64,000 nucleotides of DNA, from the NCBI GenBank assembly GCA_001801465.1, contig MGXT01000025.1:1-64000 (forward strand), read 5' to 3'. This document shows, piece by piece, positions 19,216-27,999 of this stretch (positions are counted from its first letter, which is position 1; each line of letters starts with the position of its first letter). The notes under the pieces are model-generated. The model saw only the letters and a program-made list of their open reading frames with translations. It was not told the origin of the DNA and did not search any database. The stretch is from Gammaproteobacteria bacterium RIFCSPHIGHO2_12_FULL_35_23. Its GTDB lineage: Bacteria > Pseudomonadota > Gammaproteobacteria > UBA12402. The position numbers and the translations under genes are program-made.

Positions 19216-19743
19216 ATGTTATCGACTGTGTGGGAATTTTTAATTAATACGCCTTGGTGGGTGTATTTAATACTAGTCTATTTATTATACATTTGTTTTA
19301 AGGCCGCAAAAACCAGAACTCTTGCTCTTAGAAGGTTATTTATTCTGCCCATTATCTTTATTGTTCTAGCCTTTCATACTTTAATTGCAGAAATAGGCAT
19401 TAGCATTTTTTCACTGATTACCACGGGTGTTTTTTTAATACTAGGCGCAGCGCTTGGCTTTTATCAAATCTATCGACTATCTATAAAAACTGATAAAACC
19501 CATTTACTTATTCAGGTCCCTGGCTCTTGGAGCACTTTAATCATTGTTCTTATCATTTTTATCAGCAAATATTATTTTAGCTATGAAATTGCTTCTAATC
19601 CTGCTTCTTTAAAAAATGTTCATTTCATTTTTATGATGTTAGCTATTTCTGGAATTTGTACTGGATTATTTATAGGTCGACTATTACGGTATTTGCAATT
19701 AATTTTATTTGCTCCTTCTTATGATCTACGAAAAAACAAATAA
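19216..19743 (+). CDS. Inner-membrane protein, DUF6622-like
   Basis: A 175-residue protein with about five hydrophobic segments. The opening INTPWWVYLILVYLLYICFKA plus a basic RTLALRRLFILP loop resembles small membrane proteins grouped as DUF6622; function unknown. AAGGA precedes the ATG. It lies between divergent ubiE and convergent rsmD. Confidence 0.75.
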   Translation: MLSTVWEFLINTPWWVYLILVYLLYICFKAAKTRTLALRRLFILPIIFIVLAFHTLIAEIGISIFSLITTGVFLILGAALGFYQIYRLSIKTDKTHLLIQVPGSWSTLIIVLIIFISKYYFSYEIASNPASLKNVHFIFMMLAISGICTGLFIGRLLRYLQLILFAPSYDLRKNK

Positions 19744-19758
19744 ATTCTTGGCAATAAA

Positions 19759-20325
19759 TCAAAAGGGGGCCTGATTTCTGTAAGTTATTAGTGCTGCTGT
19801 CACCTCACCTAATGATTTTTCTTTAATAATTTGCCAGTTATCTCCTAATGCTGACTCCATTTTTCTACTTCTTTCTATATAAATTGTTCCTTCCTCTGCT
19901 AATAATTTACGCTGGACAATTAAATTCAAGGCTTTTAGTAAATAATCACTATTAAAAGGGGGATCTAAAAAGATTAGATCAAATCGCTGCTGACATGTTT
20001 TTAAATACGTGAAAGTATCAATTTGGTAAATTTCAGCATTATCAGCTGCCAATAAGGTCGCATTTTCTTTTAATTGCTTAACAACAGCTGACGTATTATC
20101 AAGCATAATACTTTTGCTAGCTCCTTGTGATAGGGCTTCAAAACCTAATGCGCCACTACCAGCAAATGCATCTAAACAAATTGCTTGATCGATTTTAACT
20201 CTTAACCAATTAAATAAAGTTTCTCGCAATCGATCTGAAGTAGGCCGCAAACCCTGTACGGTTGGAAATTTTAACTTTCTTCCTCGCCAACGACCAGCAA
20301 TAATTCTTACTTGATTTGTTAACAT
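19759..20325 (-). CDS. rsmD: 16S rRNA (guanine966-N2)-methyltransferase
   Basis: Methylates G966 of 16S rRNA in the assembled 30S subunit. Visible are RIIAGRWRGRKLKFP at the N-terminus, the LRPTSDRLRETLFNWL segment, CLDAFAGSGALGFEALSQGA (SAM motif I) and the catalytic LIFLDPPF (NPPF-type). 188 residues. In many relatives rsmD sits beside ftsY; here it is about 34 kb away. Confidence 0.95.
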   Translation of the reverse strand: MLTNQVRIIAGRWRGRKLKFPTVQGLRPTSDRLRETLFNWLRVKIDQAICLDAFAGSGALGFEALSQGASKSIMLDNTSAVVKQLKENATLLAADNAEIYQIDTFTYLKTCQQRFDLIFLDPPFNSDYLLKALNLIVQRKLLAEEGTIYIERSRKMESALGDNWQIIKEKSLGEVTAALITYRNQAPF

Positions 20326-20458
20326 AACTAATTTTATCTTTTAAAATCAATCTATCAAAATTTTCTTATTATAAGAGAAAATAATTATGCAACAAAGCTC
20401 AAATAATACTTAAAATTAGCCCTATTTAGATTTACCTAAGTTATCAAGACCAAGTCAT

Positions 20459-20479
20459 TGATTATTCATTGAATAATCA
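20459..20479. promoter_or_regulatory. Perfect palindrome in a divergent promoter region
   Basis: TGATTATTC-ATT-GAATAATCA is a perfect 9-bp inverted repeat with a 3-nt centre, followed by TTTTATT. It lies in the 245-bp divergent gap between rsmD and the next plus-strand gene, where an operator is more likely than a terminator. The rest of the gap is AT-rich without a clear -35/-10 pair. Confidence 0.4.
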
Positions 20480-20570
20480 TTTTATTAAAAAGCAATTTCT
20501 AAAAACTACTTGCTATTTTTAATTTAGACCTATTAAACTGTACCACTAGTAATTGCGGGGGACATTAACT

Positions 20571-21089
20571 ATGGGCTCTATAGATTCATATTCGCCAGGT
20601 TCATATTCGCCACGGGGATCTGGTGGTGGTGGCTTTAGCTGGGCCCAATGGGAAAGACAAGTAGCAGTTAGCAAAATGGAAGAGTTCATTACGAAAACTT
20701 TGACTGAAAGCTTACGTAAACTTCCTCAAGAAGACCCATTAGTCGCTTTTTTTTCTACCTTACTTACTTCTGATATACTGGTAGATAAAAGATGCGTTAT
20801 TGCAAGGGCAATTAGCAAGATTACAGAGACACGTGAGTTAGAAGATCCTGGTGTTAGAGCAGAAGTAATAGCCGAGCTTAAAGAGGATATTTTTAACCAA
20901 GAATCCCCTTTGTATTTAGCTTTGAACTATCAGCGTAGTCTTTTTTCAATTACTTTTTTTGGTCGAATTAGCTTCCTCAGTTGTAATTTTGCAAAATCGT
21001 TGCAAGCTGCTCAATCCATTATACTAGAAGAAAGAAAACAAAGAGCTGCTGGAACAGGAAGATTACTTGAAATGGGGCGGATCTCTTAG
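20571..21089 (+). CDS. Orphan protein with Ser/Gly/Pro-rich N-terminus
   Basis: A 172-residue protein that was not recognised. The ATG at 20571 is preferred over the in-frame TTG at 20553, because GGGGG (20557-20561) sits a good Shine-Dalgarno distance upstream of the ATG. The first 25 residues (SYSPGSYSPRGSGGGG) are low complexity. The rest is mostly helical with a mix of acidic and basic residues and one hydrophobic stretch (FSITFFGRISFLSCNF, about 125-140). It has no signal peptide and stands alone with long AT-rich flanks. A secreted effector is possible but unsupported by a domain. Confidence 0.6.
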   Translation: MGSIDSYSPGSYSPRGSGGGGFSWAQWERQVAVSKMEEFITKTLTESLRKLPQEDPLVAFFSTLLTSDILVDKRCVIARAISKITETRELEDPGVRAEVIAELKEDIFNQESPLYLALNYQRSLFSITFFGRISFLSCNFAKSLQAAQSIILEERKQRAAGTGRLLEMGRIS

Positions 21090-21447
21090 CTAATTTAAAT
21101 AATTGTTTCATGCAAACAGAAAAGCTCTTTATTATTAAAATGAAAGTTTTTAAGAATTATCTCTTATTTATGTAATTTCATTATGAAGATAAAAAATCCA
21201 TTCTGCCAATAATCTTCCAAGTAGTATCAAATTGTAATAATTTTTGACATAAATTTTCTATGAAAATTAATTGTTATATAAACCTTGTTATTTACATAGA
21301 AGCCCTTGCAAAAAATTTAAAAACTGCCAAGCTTAAAGTATAGATAGAAATGGAGTTATTCTATTGATTTCAGTCTTTGCAAACTTTTATTGGCGTGGGA
21401 ATTTTAATCTGTACGATTTCCTATTTTCTTCTTCAAGGAGTACTATC
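21090..21447 (+). promoter_or_regulatory. 358-bp AT-rich non-coding gap with a possible promoter
   Basis: No gene was seen. A perfect TTGACA (21244-21249) is followed after 16 nt by ATTAAT (21266-21271), a 4/6 match to -10, reading toward the DUF1338 gene. The leader would be about 170 nt. A frame from 21364 to the next start is open, but it has no ribosome site and no family match. Confidence 0.35.
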
Positions 21448-22251
21448 ATGTCTTACCATGCAATTTTTGACCGCCTATGGAAACAATATTCTAGTGAAAT
21501 TTCTGAAGCACGAGAAATTTACAAGTTATTTACTGAGCAAGGTGAAAAAGTTATCAATGATCATATTGCTTTACGAACTTTTAATGACCCAAGGGTTAAT
21601 ACAGAATTCTTAGCTAAACCTTTTATAGCTGTTGGATATGTTGAAAAAGGACACTATGATTTTCCAGTAAAACAATTAAAAGCTAAACATTATGAACACG
21701 CTGACAAAGAGGCTCCTAAAGTATTTATCAGCGAACTGTTAGTAGAAAAATTTAGTCCTGCTTTACAACAAGCTGTTAAAGCAATGATTGATAAAGTTCC
21801 GCATTCTATTTTGCAAAATCCGAACCAATTATTATTTTGTAAAACGCCTTGGCAACCTTTAAGTTATAAACTTTACGAAAAACTGTTAGCTGAATCGCAA
21901 TACGCAGCCTGGATGTATGCTTATGGTTACCGAGCCAATCACTTTACTATCAGCGTTAATAGCTTAAAAAAATTTCCTACTCTGCAAGCAGTGAACGATT
22001 TTGTTAAAAAGCATGGCTTTATTCTTAATACTTCTGAAGGAGAAATAAAGGGCACTCCTGCAGAACTTTTAGAACAAAGTAGCACTATGGCTGGCAAGCA
22101 GAAAGTTAAATTTGAAGAAGGTGAATTTGAAATTCCTTCTTGTTACTATGAGTTTGCTAAGCGTTACCCAGGAAAAGATGGTAAACTCTATCAAGGCTTT
22201 ATTGCTGCCTCTGCTGATAAAATCTTTGAAAGCACCGATACTAAGAAGTAG
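21448..22251 (+). CDS. DUF1338 protein, 2-oxoadipate dioxygenase/decarboxylase (HglS) family
   Basis: Predicted non-heme iron(II) enzyme. Characterised DUF1338 members (HglS/YdcJ group) convert 2-oxoadipate to D-2-hydroxyglutarate with oxygen. The start at 21448 (MSYHAIFDRLW) has AAGGAG 7 nt upstream; the frame is open further up to 21364 but without a ribosome site. The 267-residue form shows NDHIALRTF and NHFTISV, which carry the family metal-binding His, and later conserved Glu-rich segments. It is shorter than the 400+ residue YdcJ type, so substrate specificity is uncertain. The dehydrogenase for the product of this family starts 8 nt downstream. Confidence 0.82.
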   Translation: MSYHAIFDRLWKQYSSEISEAREIYKLFTEQGEKVINDHIALRTFNDPRVNTEFLAKPFIAVGYVEKGHYDFPVKQLKAKHYEHADKEAPKVFISELLVEKFSPALQQAVKAMIDKVPHSILQNPNQLLFCKTPWQPLSYKLYEKLLAESQYAAWMYAYGYRANHFTISVNSLKKFPTLQAVNDFVKKHGFILNTSEGEIKGTPAELLEQSSTMAGKQKVKFEEGEFEIPSCYYEFAKRYPGKDGKLYQGFIAASADKIFESTDTKK

Positions 22252-22259
22252 GTGGCTTT

Positions 22260-25253
22260 ATGTTAGCTAGGCTGCTTTTTCAAAATCAAGCCAATCCAAT
22301 TACTATTGATTTTTTAAAGCAGCTAAAACAACTGGGCTTTAGTGGTGAAATTAATACTGATGCAGGTACTCGTTTGCTGAATGCTACTGATAACAGCGCC
22401 TATCAAGTTTTACCTCAGGCCGTTTTGTTTCCTCGCAACCAAACCGATATAGAAAAAATTTTCAAACTCGCTGCTCAAAAACAATTTAAAACGGCCTCGT
22501 TTATTCCTCGAGGTGGTGGAACTAGTACCAATGGTCAATCCTTAGGGGAAGGAATTATCATTGATTGCTCTAAGTATATGACTAAGATTTTAGAATTGAA
22601 TTTACAAGAAGGCTGGGTACGCGTTGAACCAGGAGTAGTTTTAGATCAGCTTAATGATTATTTAAAATCGCAAGGTGTTTTTTTTGCGCCTCATTTATCT
22701 CCTAGTAGCCGAGCAACCTTAGGAGGAATGGCAAGTACCGATGCTTGCGGCAAGGGCTCGATAGTCTATGGAAAAACCAGTAATCATATTATTGCTCTAA
22801 CGGCTGTTTACAGTGATGGTAGTCTACACACAAGTCAAGCCATTACTTTACAAGAATTAGCTCATTTGCAATCTCAAACTAATTTAATTGGTGAGATTTA
22901 TCGACAAGTCAATAAAACAGTTATCAACAATCAAGAACAAATTGCCTCACAATTTCCTCATTTGACTCGCTTCATGACTGGCTATGATCTTGCTCATGTG
23001 TATAACGAAGAACATTCGCTTTTTAATTTAAATTCTATTCTTACCGGTTCAGAAGGAACTTTAGCAATTATCACTGAATTAAAATTAAAGCTAACTCCCT
23101 TACCAAAATTTAAACACTTGCTTGTTTTGCAATATGACTCGTTTCATAAGGCCTTGTTACATGCTAAAAATCTCATTGCCACACACCCAGTTGCTATTGA
23201 AACAGTCGACCATACTATTTTAGAATTAGCTAAAACAGATTTAATTTATAGCCAAGTTAAAGATTATATTGTTAGTCCAAAGGCAATGACTCAGGCGATT
23301 AATTTAGTAGAATTCACTGCCGATCAAGAAGCATTTTTGATTAATAAAACTACTAAACTTCAACAACTGTTAGCTACCGATGATGAATATTCTTTTGCCT
23401 ACAAGCTGGTTACTAATGAAAACACTATTAAACACTTATGGCACTTACGTGAGAAAAGTGTTGGTTTACTCGGTAAAGTGACTGGAAAAAGAAAACCTAC
23501 CTCCGGTGTTGAAGATACTGTTGTTCCACCAGAAAAACTTGCTGATTTTGTACAAGAGTTTCGTGCCTTATTAGATGCCAAAGGATTAAGCTATGGCATG
23601 TTTGGCCATGTTGATGCAGGATGCTTACATGTCAGGCCAGCTTTAGATTTAAGTAATGCAAGGGATGAAGTGCTCTATCATGAAATCTCAGATGAAGTAG
23701 CCTTATTAACAAAAAAATACGGCGGGCTTATGTGGGGTGAACATGGTAAAGGATATAGAAGTCAATATATGCCTATGTTTTTTGGTACTAAGCTTTATGA
23801 AGAAATTCGCAAAATTAAAAAAAGTTTTGATCCCTTTAATCAATTAAATCCTGGTAAAATAGCAACGCCCATAGATTTTCCTGATACGATTATTCCTATT
23901 ACTACTGTTAAACGAGGTCATTTTGATAAACAAATTAATTCTGAATTAAAAGAAATTTATCAAGGTGTCATGAGTTGCAATGGTAATGGTGCCTGTTTTA
24001 ATTATTCAGCCAAAGCTGTAATGTGCCCCTCTTATAAAGCTAGCCGTGACAGACGCTACTCTCCTAAGGGCCGAGCTAGTTTAATCCGTGAATGGTTACG
24101 TTTGATCAGTTTACAAAAGCCTCAAACCAATTTTTTTGGTAGCAGGTTTTTTAATACATTTTTAAAACGCTTAGGTTATTATGACTTTTCGCATGAAGTC
24201 TATGATAGCTTACATACTTGTTTAGGCTGTAAAGCATGCGCAACCGAATGTCCTGTGAATGTGGACATTCCTACTTTTAAAGCCAAGTTTTTAGAAAGTT
24301 ATCATTCACGTTACTTACGCTCAATAAGAGCAAGAATAATAGCATTCGCTGAACCTATAGCTTATTTTCAGCAGCAAACCCCTATTATTTGGAACAGCTT
24401 ATTAAAAAATAAATGGCTTAAAATTCTATTAAAAAAAACTATTAAATTAGTAGACCCACCTCTACTTAGCTCTCCTAATTTAAAAAGTTTAATTAAACAA
24501 CATAATATTCCTATCGTTACCCTTGAGCAACTACAGGCTTTGAACTTCAACGACAGTAAGCGCACTATTGTTGTTATTCAAGATTGGTTAACTAGCTTTT
24601 ATCAAGTTAACTTGGTTGTTAGCTATTACCATTTGCTGCGCCACTTAGGTTTTCAAGTTTATTTATTAAAATGGTTTGCCAATGGCAAGCCTCTGCAAGT
24701 AAATGGTTATTTACCTGCTTTTAAAAAACTTGCTAGTAAAAATGCTAAAACTTTATCTGCTATAGCTGCTTTAAATATTCCTATGATTGGTATTGATCCC
24801 AGTATAACACTGACCTATAGAAATGAGTATGTAGAAGCTTTAGGCCCCTGTAGTTTTAAAGTTTTACTCATTCAAGAGTGGCTAGCAGAACAAAATCTTA
24901 CTACTCTCAAATCATCTCCGACCAAACCACTTACTTTATTGCTTCACTGTACAGAGCAAACTTATAACACTCAACTTAGTACACTCTGGCTACAAGTTTT
25001 TTCTAAATTAGGCATTCCAGTAAATATACCTGCTGTCGGCTGCTGTGGTATGGCGGGTACTTTTGGTCACGAATTAGAACAACAAACTTACTCTCAAAAA
25101 CTTTATCATTTAAGCTGGAAAAAACTAATTGAAGAGAACCCTTACTCAGCTGTTACCGGTTTTTCTTGTCATGGTCAAATTAAGCGTTTACACAATAAAA
25201 ATATTTTTCATCCTGTTGAATACTTATGTGAGCTTCTTACTCAAAAAGTCTAG
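22260..25253 (+). CDS. ydiJ: FAD-binding and [4Fe-4S] oxidoreductase, YdiJ-like (D-2-hydroxyglutarate dehydrogenase group)
   Basis: A 997-residue fused protein matching E. coli YdiJ in size and order. The N-terminal PCMH FAD domain has FIPRGGGTSTNGQSLGEG and the FAD-oxidase C-terminal domain has GHVDAGCLHVRP and WGEHGKGYRSQ. These are followed by CNGNGACFNYSAKAVMCP and CLGCKACATECPVNVDIP Fe-S clusters and a CCG-type domain (VGCCGMAG). YdiJ proteins oxidise D-2-hydroxyglutarate to 2-oxoglutarate. It lies 8 nt after the DUF1338 gene and 60 nt before a yciI homologue. Confidence 0.9.
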   Translation: MLARLLFQNQANPITIDFLKQLKQLGFSGEINTDAGTRLLNATDNSAYQVLPQAVLFPRNQTDIEKIFKLAAQKQFKTASFIPRGGGTSTNGQSLGEGIIIDCSKYMTKILELNLQEGWVRVEPGVVLDQLNDYLKSQGVFFAPHLSPSSRATLGGMASTDACGKGSIVYGKTSNHIIALTAVYSDGSLHTSQAITLQELAHLQSQTNLIGEIYRQVNKTVINNQEQIASQFPHLTRFMTGYDLAHVYNEEHSLFNLNSILTGSEGTLAIITELKLKLTPLPKFKHLLVLQYDSFHKALLHAKNLIATHPVAIETVDHTILELAKTDLIYSQVKDYIVSPKAMTQAINLVEFTADQEAFLINKTTKLQQLLATDDEYSFAYKLVTNENTIKHLWHLREKSVGLLGKVTGKRKPTSGVEDTVVPPEKLADFVQEFRALLDAKGLSYGMFGHVDAGCLHVRPALDLSNARDEVLYHEISDEVALLTKKYGGLMWGEHGKGYRSQYMPMFFGTKLYEEIRKIKKSFDPFNQLNPGKIATPIDFPDTIIPITTVKRGHFDKQINSELKEIYQGVMSCNGNGACFNYSAKAVMCPSYKASRDRRYSPKGRASLIREWLRLISLQKPQTNFFGSRFFNTFLKRLGYYDFSHEVYDSLHTCLGCKACATECPVNVDIPTFKAKFLESYHSRYLRSIRARIIAFAEPIAYFQQQTPIIWNSLLKNKWLKILLKKTIKLVDPPLLSSPNLKSLIKQHNIPIVTLEQLQALNFNDSKRTIVVIQDWLTSFYQVNLVVSYYHLLRHLGFQVYLLKWFANGKPLQVNGYLPAFKKLASKNAKTLSAIAALNIPMIGIDPSITLTYRNEYVEALGPCSFKVLLIQEWLAEQNLTTLKSSPTKPLTLLLHCTEQTYNTQLSTLWLQVFSKLGIPVNIPAVGCCGMAGTFGHELEQQTYSQKLYHLSWKKLIEENPYSAVTGFSCHGQIKRLHNKNIFHPVEYLCELLTQKV

Positions 25254-25313
25254 CCCTTCTTCAATACATACGTATAATAATCAGTTAATTTAAATTAAAA
25301 GAACCCTGCTTTT

Positions 25314-25610
25314 ATGAAATCTTTTCTAGTTATCTTAAAAAACAAAAGTCCAGTTCCTCTACCAGCCACTTTGTTGGTAAAACATGTTAAACACCTACAA
25401 AAGCTTCATCATTCTGGCCACCTACTACTGTGCGGACCTTTTGCAAGTGAACCCGGTGCTGTCATGATTCTACAAGCTGATTCAATTAAAGAAGCTGAAA
25501 TAATGATGAAGAAAGATCCATTTATTAAAGAAAAATATTATGCTGCTTATAACTTAACAGAGTTTTGTCCTGCTAATCCATCCAATCATTGGTTACTGAA
25601 TTCTAATTAA
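25314..25610 (+). CDS. YciI family protein
   Basis: A 98-residue ferredoxin-like-fold protein with conserved KHVKHLQKLHHSGHLLLCGPF and a KKDPF segment, the His and Asp positions of the YciI active-site cleft. Function is unknown for the family. It is probably the last gene of the DUF1338-ydiJ transcript. Confidence 0.85.
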   Translation: MKSFLVILKNKSPVPLPATLLVKHVKHLQKLHHSGHLLLCGPFASEPGAVMILQADSIKEAEIMMKKDPFIKEKYYAAYNLTEFCPANPSNHWLLNSN

Positions 25611-25772
25611 TCATTTAAAACTTAACCTTTAAACATAATTTTGCCAATTTTTAACGGCTTTTAACTATCCCTACATAAATTTTTTCATGAAAAATAAAAG
25701 ACGGTCTATTCTTAAAATATATTTATTTTTCAATTAATTAAGCAAACTAAAGATTTTGTATAGGAGGATTTT

Positions 25773-26030
25773 TTGAAGTACTAGTTCAAAAAAGGCAGGA
25801 AAAATGGAATCTGTAATACGATTTTTCTCCGCCCTCAAGCAAAAAAAGTGCCTTTATTTTTGGTCCTAAAGGAACAGGTAAATCATCATGAGTTAAAAAA
25901 ACATACCTTAACACAACTATCATTGATCTATTAGAGCCAGAAATATAGCGATAATATAAGTCCTGCAAAATTGTGTGAAATTATCCAGGCATCAAATCGT
26001 TTAACGACATAATAGGTCGAAATCCTATTA
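25773..26030 (+). pseudogene. Decayed AAA-type ATP-binding protein (DUF4143-associated family)
   Basis: In the 573-bp gap after yciI, AGGAGG (25762-25767) and a TTG start a frame that stops after three codons. Further on, one frame reads YDFSPPSSKKSAFIFGPKG and then TGKSS, a stop, and VKKTYLNTTIIDLLEPEI, followed by more stops. After a frameshift, SPAKLCEIIQAS appears. This is the N-terminus of the GPRGTGKS...IDLLDPE AAA ATPase family, with a Walker A and several stops (one a TGA where the family usually has Trp). The remainder of the gene is lost. Boundaries are approximate. Confidence 0.65.
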
Positions 26031-26183
26031 ACTATTTTCGTTAAATCAATTACTTGGTTTTACTATTCATACTTGAAGACTTTGATAAATAACTTATTAA
26101 TAATTAAATTTTTCATAGAGATATTGTTATTTTAAGGAGATTCTGCGATAATTGATTAAAAATTATACTAATGCGAGTAAACT

Positions 26184-27032
26184 ATGCCTGGTCCAAATCC
26201 CTTAGCACAATTGGCTGAACACTTAGGCCTTAATAAAAATGACACTGTTAGTTTTGTAGCAGAGATTGCTGACACGCTTGCTCCTAATTCAGGGCTTGGC
26301 GATCGAGTAAGAGATTCCCTAACAGAAGAAAAGGATGAAACTTTAGCGGCTGCCCCTGATGCAGCACCAGTTCAAACAAAAGAAAAAACTGCAGACCAAG
26401 AACTTACTCAATTTGTTACTGCTTTGATAGAAAGATTATTAACACTAAGCAAAGAAGAAACTAAAACCCCACAAGCAGCTGCCGATGCTATGCCTGTTGG
26501 TTTATTAAAAGAGGCTGCTCAAGTTTCACAAAAAGAAGCAGAAGAAAGTAAAGCAGAAAAAAAAGCACCTGAAATCGAAATTAAATTAACAGAAAAACCA
26601 AAACCAGAAGAGAAAAAAATAGTTACAATAGTTGAAGAAAAAAAAGATGAAGCTAGTGAAGTTCAACGTATTGCTAAAGCACAACGTGAAGGAGTTGTGG
26701 AAATTAGCACCAAAGGAACCGGGGAAGGAGAACGAAAAGTTACTTTGGTTGTTGGTGATGCAGGAGTAGGGGGCGCAAGCCCTATTGATGACAGAACACG
26801 TCAATATAATCAGCGAGTAGAAAGGGCTGTCAGTAATGAAGCTTTAGCTGGCACAGCTTCAAGGGAACAAGTTAGCGCACAGCGACAGGGCATTTTCAGA
26901 AATCCTTCTTCTGAGATGATTGATATAAATCCTTTGTGTATAGGGCGAGGGCCTGCTGCTGCAGAAATAGCTACTCAAGTAACACCAGCTGCCGATTCTT
27001 CAGCTTCTTATAACCCTTCTTTAGGTGGCTAA
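26184..27032 (+). CDS. Charged low-complexity protein, function unknown (possible effector)
   Basis: A 282-residue protein without a recognised domain. Residues 1-45 (NPLAQLAEHLGLNKNDTVSF...) look like a small folded head. Residues about 50-170 are rich in Glu, Lys, Ala and Pro, with runs such as EKPKPEEKK and EEKKDEASE. The C-terminal third is Ala/Gly/Ser-rich and ends NPSLGG. No signal peptide or membrane segment. The ribosome site is weak. Its stop abuts the stop of djlA (convergent). Disorder and charge fit a scaffold or a secreted protein, but no function can be read. Confidence 0.65.
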   Translation: MPGPNPLAQLAEHLGLNKNDTVSFVAEIADTLAPNSGLGDRVRDSLTEEKDETLAAAPDAAPVQTKEKTADQELTQFVTALIERLLTLSKEETKTPQAAADAMPVGLLKEAAQVSQKEAEESKAEKKAPEIEIKLTEKPKPEEKKIVTIVEEKKDEASEVQRIAKAQREGVVEISTKGTGEGERKVTLVVGDAGVGGASPIDDRTRQYNQRVERAVSNEALAGTASREQVSAQRQGIFRNPSSEMIDINPLCIGRGPAAAEIATQVTPAADSSASYNPSLGG

Positions 27033-27878
27033 TTAAAAGCCTCGCTGTTGTCGAATTTGTTCATAGACTGCTTTAATTCTTTGCACCTTTTCAGTGGCTG
27101 CCTGCATTTCATTTTCTGATAGTCCTTTTGACATTAATTTATCAGGATGATACTTACTCATTAATTTACGATAAGCTTTTTTAATTTCTTCTTCACTAGC
27201 CTTGCTAGTAATCCCTAAAATTTTATAAGCAGCCTCATTCGATACATTGGCTTGAAAGCCTGGTCTTGATTGATATGAGGAATAAGAATTTTGCTGTTGA
27301 TATTGTTGATAGTACTGTTGCTGCTGCCATCGTTGTTGCCAACCAAATACCGCATCATAATAACTAAAATTAAGTGGCATGAGTCCTAATTGTTGTGCCA
27401 TCCGTTGTAAAATTGGCTTTAAATTTTCTTTTACTACACCATCTGCATAAGCCATTTGAATTTGCGAGTTAATAAAAAAATAAAGTAGTTTAGAAGAATG
27501 ATGGGCGCTCTTACGTAAATTTATTAATGTAGTTTCTAAATTAAAATCATCTTTTTTACCCACATAAAAAGCTCGCATGGCTTTAGCGCGCAGTTCACTA
27601 TTTAGATGCATTTTTTTCATAACTAAGCTGGCATAATTAATTTCTTGCTGGGATACCTGACCGTCCAATTTTGCCACATACCCTAATACCGAAAACAAAC
27701 TATCTAAATAAATGAGTTGTTCTGTTTTATTAGCTGGCATTAACTTACCTGAACGCTGATCAAATAGGTGACCAATAAACAAACCTAGTAAAAGACCTGG
27801 TAAATTAAACAAGATAAAACCAATAATGCTGCCTATTAGCTTGCCAAGAAAAGGGGGGGTAGTATTATAAGTGTTCAT
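27033..27878 (-). CDS. djlA: DjlA-type membrane-anchored J-domain co-chaperone
   Basis: Inner-membrane DnaK co-chaperone. A glycine-rich N-terminal membrane segment (about residues 8-35, GSIIGFILFNLPGLLLGLFIG) is followed by a TerB-like helical domain (about 45-170). A Tyr/Gln-rich linker (QQQYYQQYQQQN) then leads to a C-terminal J domain with the HPDK motif (YHPDKLMSKG). 281 residues, the usual plan. Confidence 0.92.
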   Translation of the reverse strand: MNTYNTTPPFLGKLIGSIIGFILFNLPGLLLGLFIGHLFDQRSGKLMPANKTEQLIYLDSLFSVLGYVAKLDGQVSQQEINYASLVMKKMHLNSELRAKAMRAFYVGKKDDFNLETTLINLRKSAHHSSKLLYFFINSQIQMAYADGVVKENLKPILQRMAQQLGLMPLNFSYYDAVFGWQQRWQQQQYYQQYQQQNSYSSYQSRPGFQANVSNEAAYKILGITSKASEEEIKKAYRKLMSKYHPDKLMSKGLSENEMQAATEKVQRIKAVYEQIRQQRGF

Positions 27879-27999
27879 CTTTAGCCCTAAAAATTTGGCT
27901 AATCATACCATAGCTAAATAATAAGAAAAAACATTACGCAATAATGAATTTATGGCATAATTTGGGCCTTATTTTAACCTTTTATTCATAGGCTTAGCA

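Noticed and set aside
25786..25968. A 60-codon minus-strand frame after yciI
   Set aside because: It is the complement of the decayed AAA ATPase and has no independent support.
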